Assembly (NCBI RefSeq): GCF_033473495.1
Contig: NC_088938.1
Coordinates: 2,480,001 to 2,544,000 of the forward strand
Direction of reading: 5' to 3'
From: Cercospora beticola
Taxonomy: Eukaryota; Ascomycota; Dothideomycetes; Mycosphaerellales; Mycosphaerellaceae
Length of the DNA: 64,000 bases
Under the pieces are notes generated by a model, which saw only the letters and a list, made by a program, of their open reading frames with translations, was not told the DNA's origin and made no database searches. Positions 1-10,464 of the stretch are shown one piece after another. The position numbers and the translations under genes were made by a program. Within the stretch, counting starts at the first letter, position 1; each line of letters starts with the position of its first letter.

Positions 1-3
1 AGT

Positions 4-1206
4 ATGGCAGAGCAGATAGGTACCCACCATCTTGTACTCGCAGAGAATATCCAGTCTTGCTGGTTTCAAGCAGATCGGGTCCCGTTCCTCGGCAGTTTCG
101 CTCAGTGGCGTGGAGAGGTCTTCCGAGGCTTCGAATCCTTTAGGAGTTTGTTATCCGGCGACCTGCGAGAGGAGGACACTCTGGAGTCCCGATACCAGCG
201 ATATGTTCGTCTGGCAGACGTCCAGCGAGATCTTTGCTCTAGTGATGCAATATCACACCAACTGTACACCCTGTTTCACGCCTGCCCAAATCTCAAGGCT
301 TTGTGGTTGACTCTGGGAGGTCTTGGGCGTAAACTGACTACGCATCGGCATAAACCCTACCTGAATGCAGCATGTATACCAAGTCAAGATCCTCTTCGCA
401 CGAGAAACCAGGGAGGCGTCGTAGCATTTCAGCAGTCAATTTTGGCCGCAGCAAAAGCGAATCTCGGCCTGCATACACTAGTACTGGCTGGAATCGGTCA
501 TATGGCACTCGACGAGGTCGATTTGGACCACAGAGTAATCGCGGCAACGGCAAAGGTACTGAGGACTGTGCGAAACCTTCATCTTCAGGTGCGAAGTCCG
601 GAAGAGCTCTCTGGCGAGCCCAACTCATCCAAAATGGGCCCTACTTTCCGGCAATGGTTCAGAAATCACCACCTAGACCTGACAAGTCTCCGTCATTTGC
701 ACCTGGAATTACCTCCATTACAGAGCTTTCGATCTAGCAACGTAGATTTCGAAGACCTAATCGCCGACCTCACTTTCCCACACCTGCGCCAACTGACACT
801 GACTCAAGTCCAAGCGGACTTGACAAAGCTGTCGAGCTTTTTGTTCGCCCATGGCGCAACGCTACAAAGGGCCAAATTCGCAAACCTGATTGGCATGGGT
901 GTGATGACATGGCAAGCACTGTTCGAGTCTATTGCAGGCAAACTCTCGGCGCTGGAAGTCATAGAGCTGCGTGGGACTTTCACACACCATCTACAACGGT
1001 GGTCAGAGGGCTACTGGCATCTTAGTTACTCCGTGAGGAGTGACTGTGGTACGCCCTTCGCGGAGGCCCTCGCAGATTATATCGTTCATGGCGGGCCACG
1101 ATTTCCTGTTCAGGAAGAACAAGGTCATTTACGCCCAGACGCAGGGAAGTTGTTGTCTATGTGCGATATTCTTAGGATTGACAAAGATGAAGACGAAGAT
1201 AACTGA
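4..1206 (+). CDS. Leucine-rich F-box/LRR-like hypothetical protein, possibly 5'-truncated
   Basis: The 400-residue frame has no catalytic motif. Its middle and C-terminal parts carry irregular leucine-rich stretches (LRTVRNLHLQV near residue 187, TSLRHLHLEL near 228, FPHLRQLTLTQV near 260, LSALEVIELRGTF near 313). Such spacing is seen in the degenerate LRR regions of fungal F-box-type proteins. No F-box is visible. The frame is open to the left edge of the window, so the first ATG may be internal and an N-terminal F-box could lie outside. The end is acidic (IDKDEDEDN). No intron is needed. The coding call is fairly secure because of length and composition; the family call is an inference from pattern only. 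Confidence 0.6.
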   Translation: MAEQIGTHHLVLAENIQSCWFQADRVPFLGSFAQWRGEVFRGFESFRSLLSGDLREEDTLESRYQRYVRLADVQRDLCSSDAISHQLYTLFHACPNLKALWLTLGGLGRKLTTHRHKPYLNAACIPSQDPLRTRNQGGVVAFQQSILAAAKANLGLHTLVLAGIGHMALDEVDLDHRVIAATAKVLRTVRNLHLQVRSPEELSGEPNSSKMGPTFRQWFRNHHLDLTSLRHLHLELPPLQSFRSSNVDFEDLIADLTFPHLRQLTLTQVQADLTKLSSFLFAHGATLQRAKFANLIGMGVMTWQALFESIAGKLSALEVIELRGTFTHHLQRWSEGYWHLSYSVRSDCGTPFAEALADYIVHGGPRFPVQEEQGHLRPDAGKLLSMCDILRIDKDEDEDN

Positions 1207-1467
1207 GGTCGCCTTGCCATTTCGAGGAGACTCCACGGACACTGAGTATGGAAGCAGGACCATGACTGCAAGAATGCTTTTCTTGGAAGACATGAGAGCC
1301 AAAGAGGTAACCAAGATATCGACCTACAGTGCATAAAAAGGGAGTGGCACCATCCTCCACCGTTAGGTCATGGCTGAGTCTACCGAGCAACGCCATAATC
1401 GTTCAACGCACCTTTTTGGCCCCAATCAGCTCGCGCACACATGATAGATCACATCTTTCACATCTCC

Positions 1468-1968
1468 TCAAGTGGGCTTCGCGGCGCCCCAGGGAATGAA
1501 TTTATCATCACAATCATCCTTCGCCAAAGCCTTGTCATCACAAGCATAGGCCCGCACGCCCGTGAGATCAATCCCCGACTTAGTCCACGGCGTGAAACCT
1601 GTTCCGCTCGGATCATACCTCGTACTTCCTCCCGGTCCGGCATTCAACTTCAAATCCTTGTACTTCTTGTCGGCGAAGTACACGCGGTACGTTCCAAAGA
1701 CATCGTGGTCTTGAGGGTTTTGGACTGTCAGTCGAATTGAGACTTTTTCCTTGGACGTCCATTTGATATCGACAATGACTTTGCCTTTCTTTTTGCCGTC
1801 GCCAACGGTGATCCTGCCAGTCTTGGAGGGAGCGCGGGCGACGAGGTCGGCGGAGGGGATTGTGGAAAGGGAGGTATCCGGAGAGGGAAAGGCTAACGCC
1901 GAGGTGTGACCAACGTGCAGCGTAGTGCTGAGGAGAGGTGCCAGGAAAGCGAAGATGTTGAGACGCAT
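1468..1968 (-). CDS. Small secreted protein (effector-like), unknown function
   Basis: The product has 166 residues. It starts at the methionine that opens a clean signal peptide (MRLNIFAFLAPLLSTTLHVG, cleavage likely after the following TSALA). A longer in-frame start 41 residues upstream would bury the signal peptide behind a basic segment, so the internal ATG was chosen. The mature protein begins with a short propeptide-like stretch ending VARAP, then alternates beta-prone segments (KVIVDIKWTS, VSIRLTVQN, GTYRVYFADKK) with Gly/Pro turns. It ends with a short segment holding the only two mature cysteines (ACDDKALAKDDC). I recognise no family. Size, secretion signal and isolation fit a fungal secreted effector candidate or surface protein. 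The next gene in the same orientation has a similar layout. Confidence 0.65.
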   Translation of the reverse strand: MRLNIFAFLAPLLSTTLHVGHTSALAFPSPDTSLSTIPSADLVARAPSKTGRITVGDGKKKGKVIVDIKWTSKEKVSIRLTVQNPQDHDVFGTYRVYFADKKYKDLKLNAGPGGSTRYDPSGTGFTPWTKSGIDLTGVRAYACDDKALAKDDCDDKFIPWGAAKPT

Positions 1969-3406
1969 GATTTCTACGGCTTTCGAAGCTTTTTGAGCTG
2001 TTTGATTTCTGGGCTCGAGGTGTTGTTGATGATGGAAAAATCTGGTCTCGACACTACAGCTCTGGTATTTATGCCTCTTACCTCTCTGCAACGCACCGGG
2101 AATGCGACCTATCGCTTCAGTGGTGGATGAATTGCAGCTGTCCTATCGCTTCACCTGCCGCCTTTCAGCTCTATGCGGGTTGTTGCGAAGCTGAAAAGAC
2201 AGAAATCCAGAAACGCCGCCGTTGTACAAGAGGCTGCATTGTACCACATTGCCCAGACTCAAGCGTTGCCTGAGAGCAGGCTTCCTCCAAGGGGTGGCTG
2301 AATCGAATACGAGACCGTGGATGGTGCATTCCGGCTAGCTGCCTTTGTGCCCCCGCAGAATTTCGCATTGCAGGACGGTGTGAAGTACGAAGAGCAAAGG
2401 GCCTCAAGCACTACTTCATCCCAGGCATCTCTTGAAGCCAGTATGAATTGAGAAATCGCCAGATCATGAATGGTAGCCTGGAACCGACGTGGACTTAAGC
2501 ACGGTCCTGTCGAATAAGCATCTCACTGCCGTCTTGTAATGTGACCACGCGTTTCTGCACCATGTGTCCCGACACTTACCACCAAAGCTTCTTTCTTTGA
2601 TGCTGGTCATGCAGTGCAACATAAACGGAAAGCATGCTATGATTCCCCGGACTCAGCCACGACCAAAGCACTGGCAGAAGGGTTCTGGTGGACCACCACT
2701 ATCTTCTCCAGGAGCTGCAATAGGAAGTTACTCGCTATAGCACGGACACTCCTAGATTTCGCCTGAATCCTCGTCACGCATCACTTGACCGACACACACT
2801 AGCCAGCCGGGAAGCTGCAACGCGTGTGGTTTTATCAGCTCTCAGAATTGGGCATCACATCACACCCTGTCCTTCTTCATTGGCGTCAGATCGATGCTGC
2901 TGAGCGGCCAGCCGTGTGGTGCTTCAGCTGGCTGAGCTGGGACGTTAGTGAAAGCCTTCCGCGAATTCGGTTTGTACTACCGAGGTTGCCTTCACGCTAT
3001 TGAAGAGATACCTGCAGTCTGTACGGACTCGGCCCACGTATCCTGCGTGATACAGCGAAGAGTCGAGCTTTCTTCGCGGGCATAGTGCATTTACCAGAAG
3101 TTCAGCTCATGGAGAACGACTCTTGGCTACGCAATGATCGACACGAAATCTGAGGAGAGTGAGGAGCGGATTGGTATGTTGACTCAGAGCGTATCATTGC
3201 TGGCACTGAGTTATCTGTTCTTCTCTCGAGACATCGCAGCGAGTGTCAAAGAAGACTGAAGCGCTACTCAAATGAATGGACGCAGCACAACTTGCCGCAA
3301 ATGCAACCAAGCCACAACGCTCCTCCTACCTTTGGCTCTCTAGCCTTGCTTCTTCGCGTCTCACTGCGTCTTCGCATATCGTCATTCCAGCTAACAGCAA
3401 CTCCCC
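1969..3406. other. Intergenic, 1.4 kb, no gene seen
   Basis: Only short frames lacking domain character or splice logic are present. It should hold the promoter of the 1468-1968 gene on its left and the 3' flank of the 3407-4072 gene on its right. No repeats or mobile-element remnants were seen. Confidence 0.5.
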
Positions 3407-4072
3407 TCAGTTGAATGGGTAATTCAATCTGTCGCTGGTACCCTTCCTCCCCTCATCACGAGCCCTCCAACCCGAAACTGTGAGATACTGGATATCTCGG
3501 TCCAGATTCCAAGTCCTGGTGCTGCTGGTGCGTCGATTCTGATCATTTGCACGATAGACATCGGAGGTTCGTCTACCATTGTTGTTGTTGTTGTTGTTCC
3601 CACCATTGTTCCCGCCATTGTTTCCTCGACCACCTGAGTAGAGGGAGTACTGGCCTCTGACGCTGCCGTCGCCACGCTGTGTATCATCGAGGACGATTGA
3701 AACACGGACCTGGCGACGATTGTTACGGAAGAAGGTTACATTGATGCAAGCACGGTAGCCAGCATTGTTGTTATTGTTGTTGTTACCATTGCGTGGAACG
3801 CATGTGCTCACGGTGCGCTGGTTGTTGTTGTTATTGCCACCATTGCCGCCGTTGTTGTTGTCATCATCGTCGTCATCATTGTTGTTGTTGTCATCGTCGT
3901 CGTTTGCGCCCTGTGGGATAGCTTCGCGCTCGACGAGTGCTGGTTCTGCTAGAGCGAGAGCGGCCGGTTCTGGGACAGCCAAAGCGTCTGGAGCAGGAGC
4001 AGCGAGAGACGTGAGTGGAGTACCGAGGAGGATGACGGCGGCCAGAAGGCTCTGTATCTTGGAGAAATGCAT
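3407..4072 (-). CDS. Asn/Asp-rich low-complexity secreted protein
   Basis: The product has 221 residues from the methionine that opens the signal peptide (MHFSKIQSLLAAVILLGTPL). An in-frame ATG 11 codons upstream is possible but less typical. The signal is followed by an Ala/Pro/Leu-rich prosegment ending in EREAIPQ. Next comes a long Asp/Asn run (residues about 57-85), a Gly/Asn run, a short segment with Cys (STCVPRN), another Asn run, and a beta-like segment containing YRACINVTFFRNNRRQVRVSI. A second Gly/Asn run and a basic C-terminal segment (TWNLDRDIQYLTVSGWRARD) follow. There are only two cysteines in the mature part, perhaps one disulfide. The homopolymeric runs come from (GTT)n/(GTC)n triplet repeats on the plus strand. 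Function unknown; the alternation of ordered segments with Asn loops suggests repeat expansion inside surface loops of a small beta-rich protein. Confidence 0.65.
   Translation of the reverse strand: MHFSKIQSLLAAVILLGTPLTSLAAPAPDALAVPEPAALALAEPALVEREAIPQGANDDDDNNNNDDDDDDNNNGGNGGNNNNNQRTVSTCVPRNGNNNNNNNAGYRACINVTFFRNNRRQVRVSIVLDDTQRGDGSVRGQYSLYSGGRGNNGGNNGGNNNNNNNGRRTSDVYRANDQNRRTSSTRTWNLDRDIQYLTVSGWRARDEGRKGTSDRLNYPFN
3577..3900. repeat. Interrupted GTT/GTC trinucleotide microsatellites
   Basis: Several runs of gtt, with gtc and cgt units, occur at about 3579-3600, 3765-3790, 3820-3840 and 3853-3900. They encode Asn, Asp and Gly runs in the minus-strand secreted protein. Unit size is three throughout, so length change would keep the frame. 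Confidence 0.8.
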
Positions 4073-5622
4073 AATGCTGAGAAAACTTTGCACGCTGAAG
4101 GTCAAAAGCGTATTTTCTGCCTTTGGTCACTCTGTTGTCGATTCTGGAATGATGGTGTCCAGCTCATAGCACTTCATGCCATATTTATATTGTCTCGTGG
4201 CAGCTACGAATCTTCAACAACACATCCACCAGAGCGATGTCAGCCAGACTCACCGCTGGTCTCGGCCTCGACACACACTTCGTATAGCCATAGTGACAAG
4301 AGACCGGACCCGTGCCACTTCGCCATCGTTCGCTACGCTCATAGTCAACAAAGAAACTGAGCTGGCGCTGAGTACGATCGAAATCCTTCTCTACAACAAG
4401 TCGCCTGGGTGTTCTCGGATATGTTGTCCGTTGGTCGTAGACGTTGCATCGATGTCAGCTTTGGCAGAGACCTAGGGCGGCCCGCGTATTTCAGAGCGTA
4501 ATCCAAAATCGACCACGCTGTTCGAGATCAGTAAGCAACCTGGACTGCAACTGCTGCTTCCACCGACCACTGCGTCCGCAATTCCACAGTGTCACGCCCA
4601 GATGCTCGTCAGTTTCGATCAGTGTACTGAGGCTTCACCAAGTGGCGGCTGGATGTGATCAGAACTATTGGATCATCTCGCTCTGGCGGCCTCGTGCCAC
4701 GCTTCTGACTGATGAAGGACCAAGCCTCATTGCACCAGCTGAAGAGCTCTTTGTCGGTCGTTCGTATTCAGTATGCACTAGTGTAGCCGAAACAAGAGAG
4801 CGAATTTCGAAGCGCTTCAAAGTCCTACTTTGCGAGACATCGCGACAGACCGCTTCAACTGACGTGGCATAGCCGGGAGTGCATGTGACGACGACCGATA
4901 AGCTCGCTATGAGCACAGCTTTAGCAGAAATTGCCCTTCAGCTGCAGTGATGATGAGACCAATGTCGCCCACATCCCACTATGTCTACTCCTGACGCAGA
5001 ACCATCTTTCACCCAGGACTTGCTCTTCATCCACTCCAGTACATCTTCTCTGCCTGGGCCTCTAGGAACACGTCCACTGAATCACGACTCTCTCCCGTAC
5101 TCCAACCCTGCCCTCCCAAGACACTCACTCACACCGTCCCGGCGAACTGCGCTAAAATCTGCGTTGCCTTCTGTGTCTGCATCTCGTTGACATTGCTCGT
5201 CTCAGGACTGGCGTGTTCGTGACTCAATGTCTTGATTTACATAGGTCCATGGTCGATGGAATCTTCGATACCTCCGCTGTGGCAAGCTCGAGCTCGAGGC
5301 CGCTATGTTTGACTATTCAGCTCACTGGAAGGTTTGATTTCTGCTCGGGACGAGTTCGATTCGCAGTCATGTGGATTTCAGGACTGCTCAACGTACTGAG
5401 TGGGCACGATTAAGCATCGAGAAGCTTCATTTGGTTGGTCTCTGTCTAGCCACCAGCAGCTTGAATTGGATGTGCTTGTGTGAATCAGTGGATGGAAGCA
5501 AGCAGCCAAACAACTGAGTCACTCATGCAGCGGCACGAATATTTAAACCGAGGAGACACCTGCATCTTTCGTCATCCGTTTTGCGTCGTCCACTTCCACT
5601 GCGCCCAGGAACCAGACTTACG
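4073..5622. other. Intergenic, 1.5 kb, no gene seen
   Basis: Divergent promoter space between the secreted protein (minus) and the small two-exon gene (plus). Short frames on both strands show no conserved motif. A TATA-like element lies near the right end and is listed separately. Confidence 0.5.
5540..5547 (+). promoter_or_regulatory. TATA-like element TATTTAAA
   Basis: It lies about 76 nt upstream of the ATG chosen for the two-exon gene at 5623, a plausible distance for a fungal core promoter. Sequence match only. Confidence 0.3.
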
Positions 5623-6112
5623 ATGGACGACAACGCCGAGAAGAAGAGCGCAAAGTGTCCCTCAAAAGAACCCGAGGCAAGTGCGCCGTCCTCAATGAAC
5701 GTGCGACTCATTCTGACAGGAATAGGTTCCAAAAGGCGACTAAAACACCAAGGATGTCGCGCCCGGCATCGAAGGCTCGACTGATGAGCGCGAGGCGATG
5801 ATACAAGACATAATTGCGAAACTTCGTGATCCACCCCCACATCTTGCTGTGCTCTTCGAAGCGGTCCGCAAATACGAACGAGATCTCCTCGCCATCGAGC
5901 TTGTGAAGATGGCCATGGCTGCGAATCACGAGCGAGTGGCGCCTGTGGAGGGTGAGGCCAGGGCCAGTTCCGGCACCGGAAACTCGAGTCAAATCGAGCG
6001 TCCCTCCTCTCGCGAGGGTGCTTCGAACATGCCATTGCCTCGCAGCATATTCGGGGGCGACAAGGGCAAGGGACCGCAGGAGGAACTGAGCAAGGACGGC
6101 GGAAAGCCTTGA
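5623..6112 (+). CDS. Small two-exon hypothetical protein
   Basis: Exon 1 is 5623-5700 (26 codons). A 52-nt intron at 5701-5752 has donor GTGCGA, a CTGAC and an ACTAAAAC branch-like element, and acceptor CCAAG. Exon 2 is 5753-6112. The junction is in phase 0 and joins exon 1 to a longer frame whose first visible ATG is at 5798, giving 145 residues. The N-terminus is charged and Ser/Lys-rich. Residues about 40-85 look helical (AMIQDIIAKLRD, LFEAVRKYERDLLAIELVKM). The C-terminus is low-complexity, Ser/Gly/Lys-rich and probably disordered. No family was recognised. Support is the splice-compatible frame and a TATA-like box upstream; there is no conservation evidence. Confidence 0.5.
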
Positions 6113-7138
6113 TGCTGCATGATTCATGACCTTTGGCGGAGTCGTGCGATTACTACTGCCCTAACCTCTTTGCGTTCAGACTTGTCGACTATGGACCTGT
6201 TGCGCCGGGGTAAGATTAAGAAATGTGACTCTAGATCGAGAGTACCAAATCCCAGCCCAGTAAAACAAGTTTCTCATGATGAAGCCAAGTTTGAGTGATG
6301 CGCCGCTACTGCTGATACCGTGTTGATTTACTCCAGGCGAGCTTTAGTTTCGGCAGAGTCGTAGCTGGACTGAAGCCCAGAATCGCAAGTGACGGGGGCA
6401 CCTTTGCGTAGCCTTCAACTGCTACATGAAGTCTTAGCTGGCATGCTTGGGCTGAGGGTCATGCAGATGCAAAGTGAGCCATTGATTCTCTGCAAACCAT
6501 CTTCATCGGGGCTAGCTCGAACTGGTCCACTCACTGTGGAGGTATCAGAAGTACCATAACGGTATTACCAGCTCCTTGCACTCGGGATTACAGAAAGCCC
6601 TTGAAGACGAATTGTCGCTGTCCGTCCACTAGGTTAGGTGCCCATTGCTTTTCTCGTTGACCAAGCGTTGCAATTACTCACACAGCATTATCCTTCACGC
6701 TCACAAGGAACGTCGTGTGCCCCCTGCGCGTTACGCCTGCTCGGGCAAGGAAGGAGGCATGGCATCCGCACTCGCCTTTCCCGGACGCGTGACCTCAGGC
6801 TGGCAGTGTGATGATTCAGAGGCGGCAGGCCGAGGGCAAGACAACCGGAGCCATTGCTCGTTGCTGGAAAATTGCTACACCCGGCTGCGCAGACCGACGT
6901 ACCCCATAACAAGCCTTTCCATCCTTCCTTAAACAACTGACCAATTATGCGAGCGCTTTTTGGGGTCCTCTGCCTGTTGCGTTGTTCGGCTGCATGACTC
7001 TGCTTCTCCTGCTTCACTCCAAGTGCATGTTGCACACTCAAGTAAGTGAAAGCGATCCTTGTATCTGCCCATTCGTTCCGGTGCCTTCGAGTTTGATCAC
7101 TTGAGGAACCTAGCTAAGTAACAATGTAAAAGTGCAGC
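6113..7138. other. Intergenic, 1.0 kb, no gene seen
   Basis: Tail-to-tail region between the small two-exon gene and the Zn2Cys6 regulator. Only short overlapping frames without domain character; no RNA gene was recognised. Confidence 0.5.
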
Positions 7139-8974
7139 TCACATGATTCCGTCGGGAGCAAAAGTATTGAAAGCGGGCATGTCGTGCGTCAAGAAATAAT
7201 TCCAGTCAAATTGCGAATCATTGAGAGCGTCCAAGTTCCAGTCCTCGCTACTCGCTGCAGTCGGGTGGTTTTCTTCGACTGGCTGCGCCGTAGTCCCATT
7301 CGTGTGCACATGCTGTGTCTGCAGTGCTTTCAGGTGCTCGGGCTGGGGATCTTCAGACCGCGCGCGTTGTATGCTCATTGCGAGTACTTGCGAGTCCTCA
7401 TCCTTGCGCTTCTTGGAAAGGCGCACAAGGAAGCGGGCGGTCTTCAGAGAGTCTTTCATCGCCCCGGTCTTGAAACGATCAACGACGTACTCGAGCGTTC
7501 GCATGGCGGTAGACAAGTGGGATAGCGATTCTTTGCCGTCCATGGCGAGGAATACGCAGATGACTTGGAACGGAACGTTCGCGACATGCCACCAGGGCAT
7601 CCCTTTCTCTGCCATCCTCCTCGCAGCCTGCAATCCGTTCAAGCCAATATTAAGAATTGTCTTGACAACATCAGGAGAGAGATTGGGGTTTGCGAGCCGT
7701 AGCCTTCTGTATCCACAAAGGCCTAGATTCGCCTTCGACAGTGCAATGCCGTCATGTTTCGGTTCATATGCATCCAGCTGTGTCAGGAATTCCTCCCACT
7801 GGCCCGCCTTCTCGCCTTGCTCAGGCTCGAGGAAACAAGATATGCTGTACAATTCGATGTAATCCTTGGTGTAATCACCCTCGACACAAGAAGGTAATCT
7901 TGCCGTGATGCCATGCAAGGCCACTCGCGTTCGGCCATATTCGAAACTCACCCAGGAGTTTAGCATGCGCGCCACCCAGAAAGAGCGGCGTCTGAGCTCA
8001 GGATCTGCAGAGTCGTTCGTTGCAGGGTGCAAGACTGAGCTGCTGGCTTCCAGTTGCAGCCCTATTGATTCGACCAGATGCATCGTGGTACATGTTGCCA
8101 TCCACGTTGCATGCGGGTGGTCGGTAGTTCGTAACACTAGACATCGAAGAATCCAGGACTGTACGTCGGTCAGTGTAGGAGGCACCATGGTACTTGTACT
8201 TTCGAGTGCTGTCTTCTGAACATCCACTAGGCGGGGCAGCAGCTGCACCAAAGGATTGTTGTCTGAGTACAAGATGCCTAGCGCCGCAATGCCGCATAGA
8301 ATGTGGTCGGGGACGTCGCACTCCCCGGGATTGGTCCATCGTGCGCCTATACCAGCGTTGACACGACTCTTGTTCAAGAAGCCGTATATGGGATGCACGT
8401 TAGTAAAGTACAGCTTCGCAAGCTGTTCCATCTGATGTCGGTTCAGAAAATCGGTGATTGGGGCTACCGCAGGGCGGACATATTGACTACTCCCAAGATT
8501 CCAGCCAAAGGTGAACAGCTTAGGTCCACTAGACGGGTCAAGTCGCATTCCGAGGAGGCGAGTAAAGGCAATGCCCGAGTTGGCTTCGAGCGCTCTCATC
8601 TTGGATAGATCTTCCATGCTTGGCAGCTCGTTCTCGATGTGGTCATTTTCCTCTCGGTTCATTTGGGCATCGGCAATGGCATGCTGCTCGACAAGCTTGC
8701 TACGTTTCCGCGGGTGCTTCTCGAAATAGCACCTGTGAGGCACTCAGCATCGTGTCGCAGGCGGTCTGAGCAGCTGGCGGTCTTACTTGTATTCGAACTG
8801 GGTGCACATATTACATGGCATATTGCCGTCGCATCGTCGCTTGCGAAGTCGACACGGCTCACACGCTTGCTTTGCGCGCTGGCGCTTCTGTCCTTGGGCT
8901 GTCATATCGCCATTGGCCGTCGCCGGCGCGGTTTCCTCTCCGTTCACGCCGGGCATGTCAGCGGCAGCTGTCAT
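7139..8974 (-). CDS. Zn2Cys6 (C6) fungal transcription factor
   Basis: Two exons. Exon 1 runs 8974-8787; a 54-nt intron at 8786-8733 (GTAAGA donor, CAG acceptor) splits the zinc cluster; exon 2 runs 8732-7139, giving 593 residues. Joining the exons completes a Gal4-type cluster: C38-x2-C41-x6-C48-x5-C54-x2-C57-x6-C64, flanked by basic residues (KRQRAKQ and RKRSK). The start was placed at the ATG opening MTAAADMPGVN, 37 residues before the first Cys. Residues about 160-420 resemble the fungal-specific middle homology region (LAKLYFTNVHPIYGFLNKS, an HLVESIGLQLE segment, and RRRSFWVARMLNSWVSFEYG). The C-terminus is acidic and aromatic (DWNLDALNDSQFDWNYF), as in activation domains. It should be a nuclear DNA-binding regulator; the target pathway cannot be told from sequence and no pathway cluster sits beside it. 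Confidence 0.88.
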
Positions 8975-10464
8975 GAAACAGCATGTGAGATGGTCATTGG
9001 GATAACGATGGGAGACGATGCAGTGCGATCTTCGCGACAGATCTAGATTTCTCACGAACAGTAGGTGTTGTGCGAGGCCATCACAGGCAGTGAGCACGAG
9101 CGCTGGAGGAAAGCGGTTCTGCCGAGTGGCCCCGCATTAGCAAGAGCTTATCTAATACCTTCCGGTCTTTCTCACGATCGAGGCCTCTGGTCCGGACATC
9201 GATGAGGGTAGTCCGTGAGAGACATTCATTCCCCAACTCAACGTGCTCGTCAAGTCATTCGTTCAACAATAGGATGGTGGCGAGTACTGAGAATGATGAA
9301 TCACTGGTATTCAGACATGTGATGCGAAATACGAAGTAGAAGCTGCGTGGGGGCGTGCAAATTGACGAGATTGCAGGTTACTTGGATCTACTCGGTCAGT
9401 CTATTGTCGACGATCTGGTACAGAACAGTCACCATCTTCATTGTATCCGAGAGTAATTGGTCACTGGTGGTAGACACAACCTTTTGGAATTCGCTGAACC
9501 GAGGAAGTCACTGACAGACTGCCCGTTTCGTTTCATGTCATTTCTCCCAGAAGAGCCTCAGGAAGGATTTAGCACTGGTCGTTCCGCTCCACGCGAAGCG
9601 TAATAGCTCGTAATCGCCTTTCTTGATCACAATAACGGTCCCAGAATGATGCCGACGTCCCGAGTCAAGCAGCAATATGAGCCCATTGACGAGCAAAGCA
9701 ATGCCCTAGATCTGAGTAGGGCACGCTTCGTTGATGGCAGTCATCGCAAGGTCCAGCGACGGAGCCATAGCCGACACAGCACAATGCTCTTGGCACAATG
9801 CGTCCGCAGTCATCCGGCCGCAGTATAAGCGAGAGATAGCCTGGCGCTGCTGTATCCTCTGCTCTTCCTCCGCGACTCAAACCTGCCACTCGCAGTTCCA
9901 TCTTCTTCGACTCAGCTCTTATCTCAGTGTTTGGTGTTCACGAATTGTCCCAGCGAAATGTCCGACTTGCAAGGTCTCGAAGCACGTGCGAAACCGAGGG
10001 ATACATCGCAGCGCTGCACTTCCATCTGAAGACGCCAATCTAGAAAACATCAGCTAGCGCTTCATGAGGCACAGTGCAAGAGTTTAAAGCCGAATCAATA
10101 GGCCCCCGAGCTCTGTCCAGCGACTTCCGACTATTGCTGTGCCGCAGCGGCTATGAGAGCACCAACACGTCGGCGAGGCACAGCAGGCCGAAAGTTGTCC
10201 TTGAGGGCCTCGAAAGGTAGTATAACATGGACATCTCTACATCTTTCTACTCTCGTCGCGAAATGTCGATGTATTTGTATTTCAAATACCATTTCCCTTC
10301 TTGGACGTGCCGTGATTAACCGTCGCTCAGCAACCAATAGCGTACCGTACGACTGAGGAAGCTGCGTCATGCACGCGCTGCACAGATGGCTCCCGGGCTA
10401 CTCCAAAATTCACGACGAGCAATTTCCCATCAACTCCAGGTCAACAACAGTCGCAGACATCGAG
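8975..10464. other. Divergent intergenic region, 1.5 kb
   Basis: Lies between the start of the C6 transcription factor (minus) and the start of the PNS1-like gene (plus), so it holds both promoters and 5' leaders. Small frames on both strands lack motifs. Nothing else recognised. Confidence 0.5.

Noticed and set aside
3577..3900. Possible CRISPR-like or satellite array
   Set aside because: It is a coding trinucleotide microsatellite with no spacer structure, in a eukaryotic genome.
5340..5375. Possible tRNA T-arm-like GTTCGATTC
   Set aside because: No acceptor, D-arm or anticodon stem could be drawn around it.
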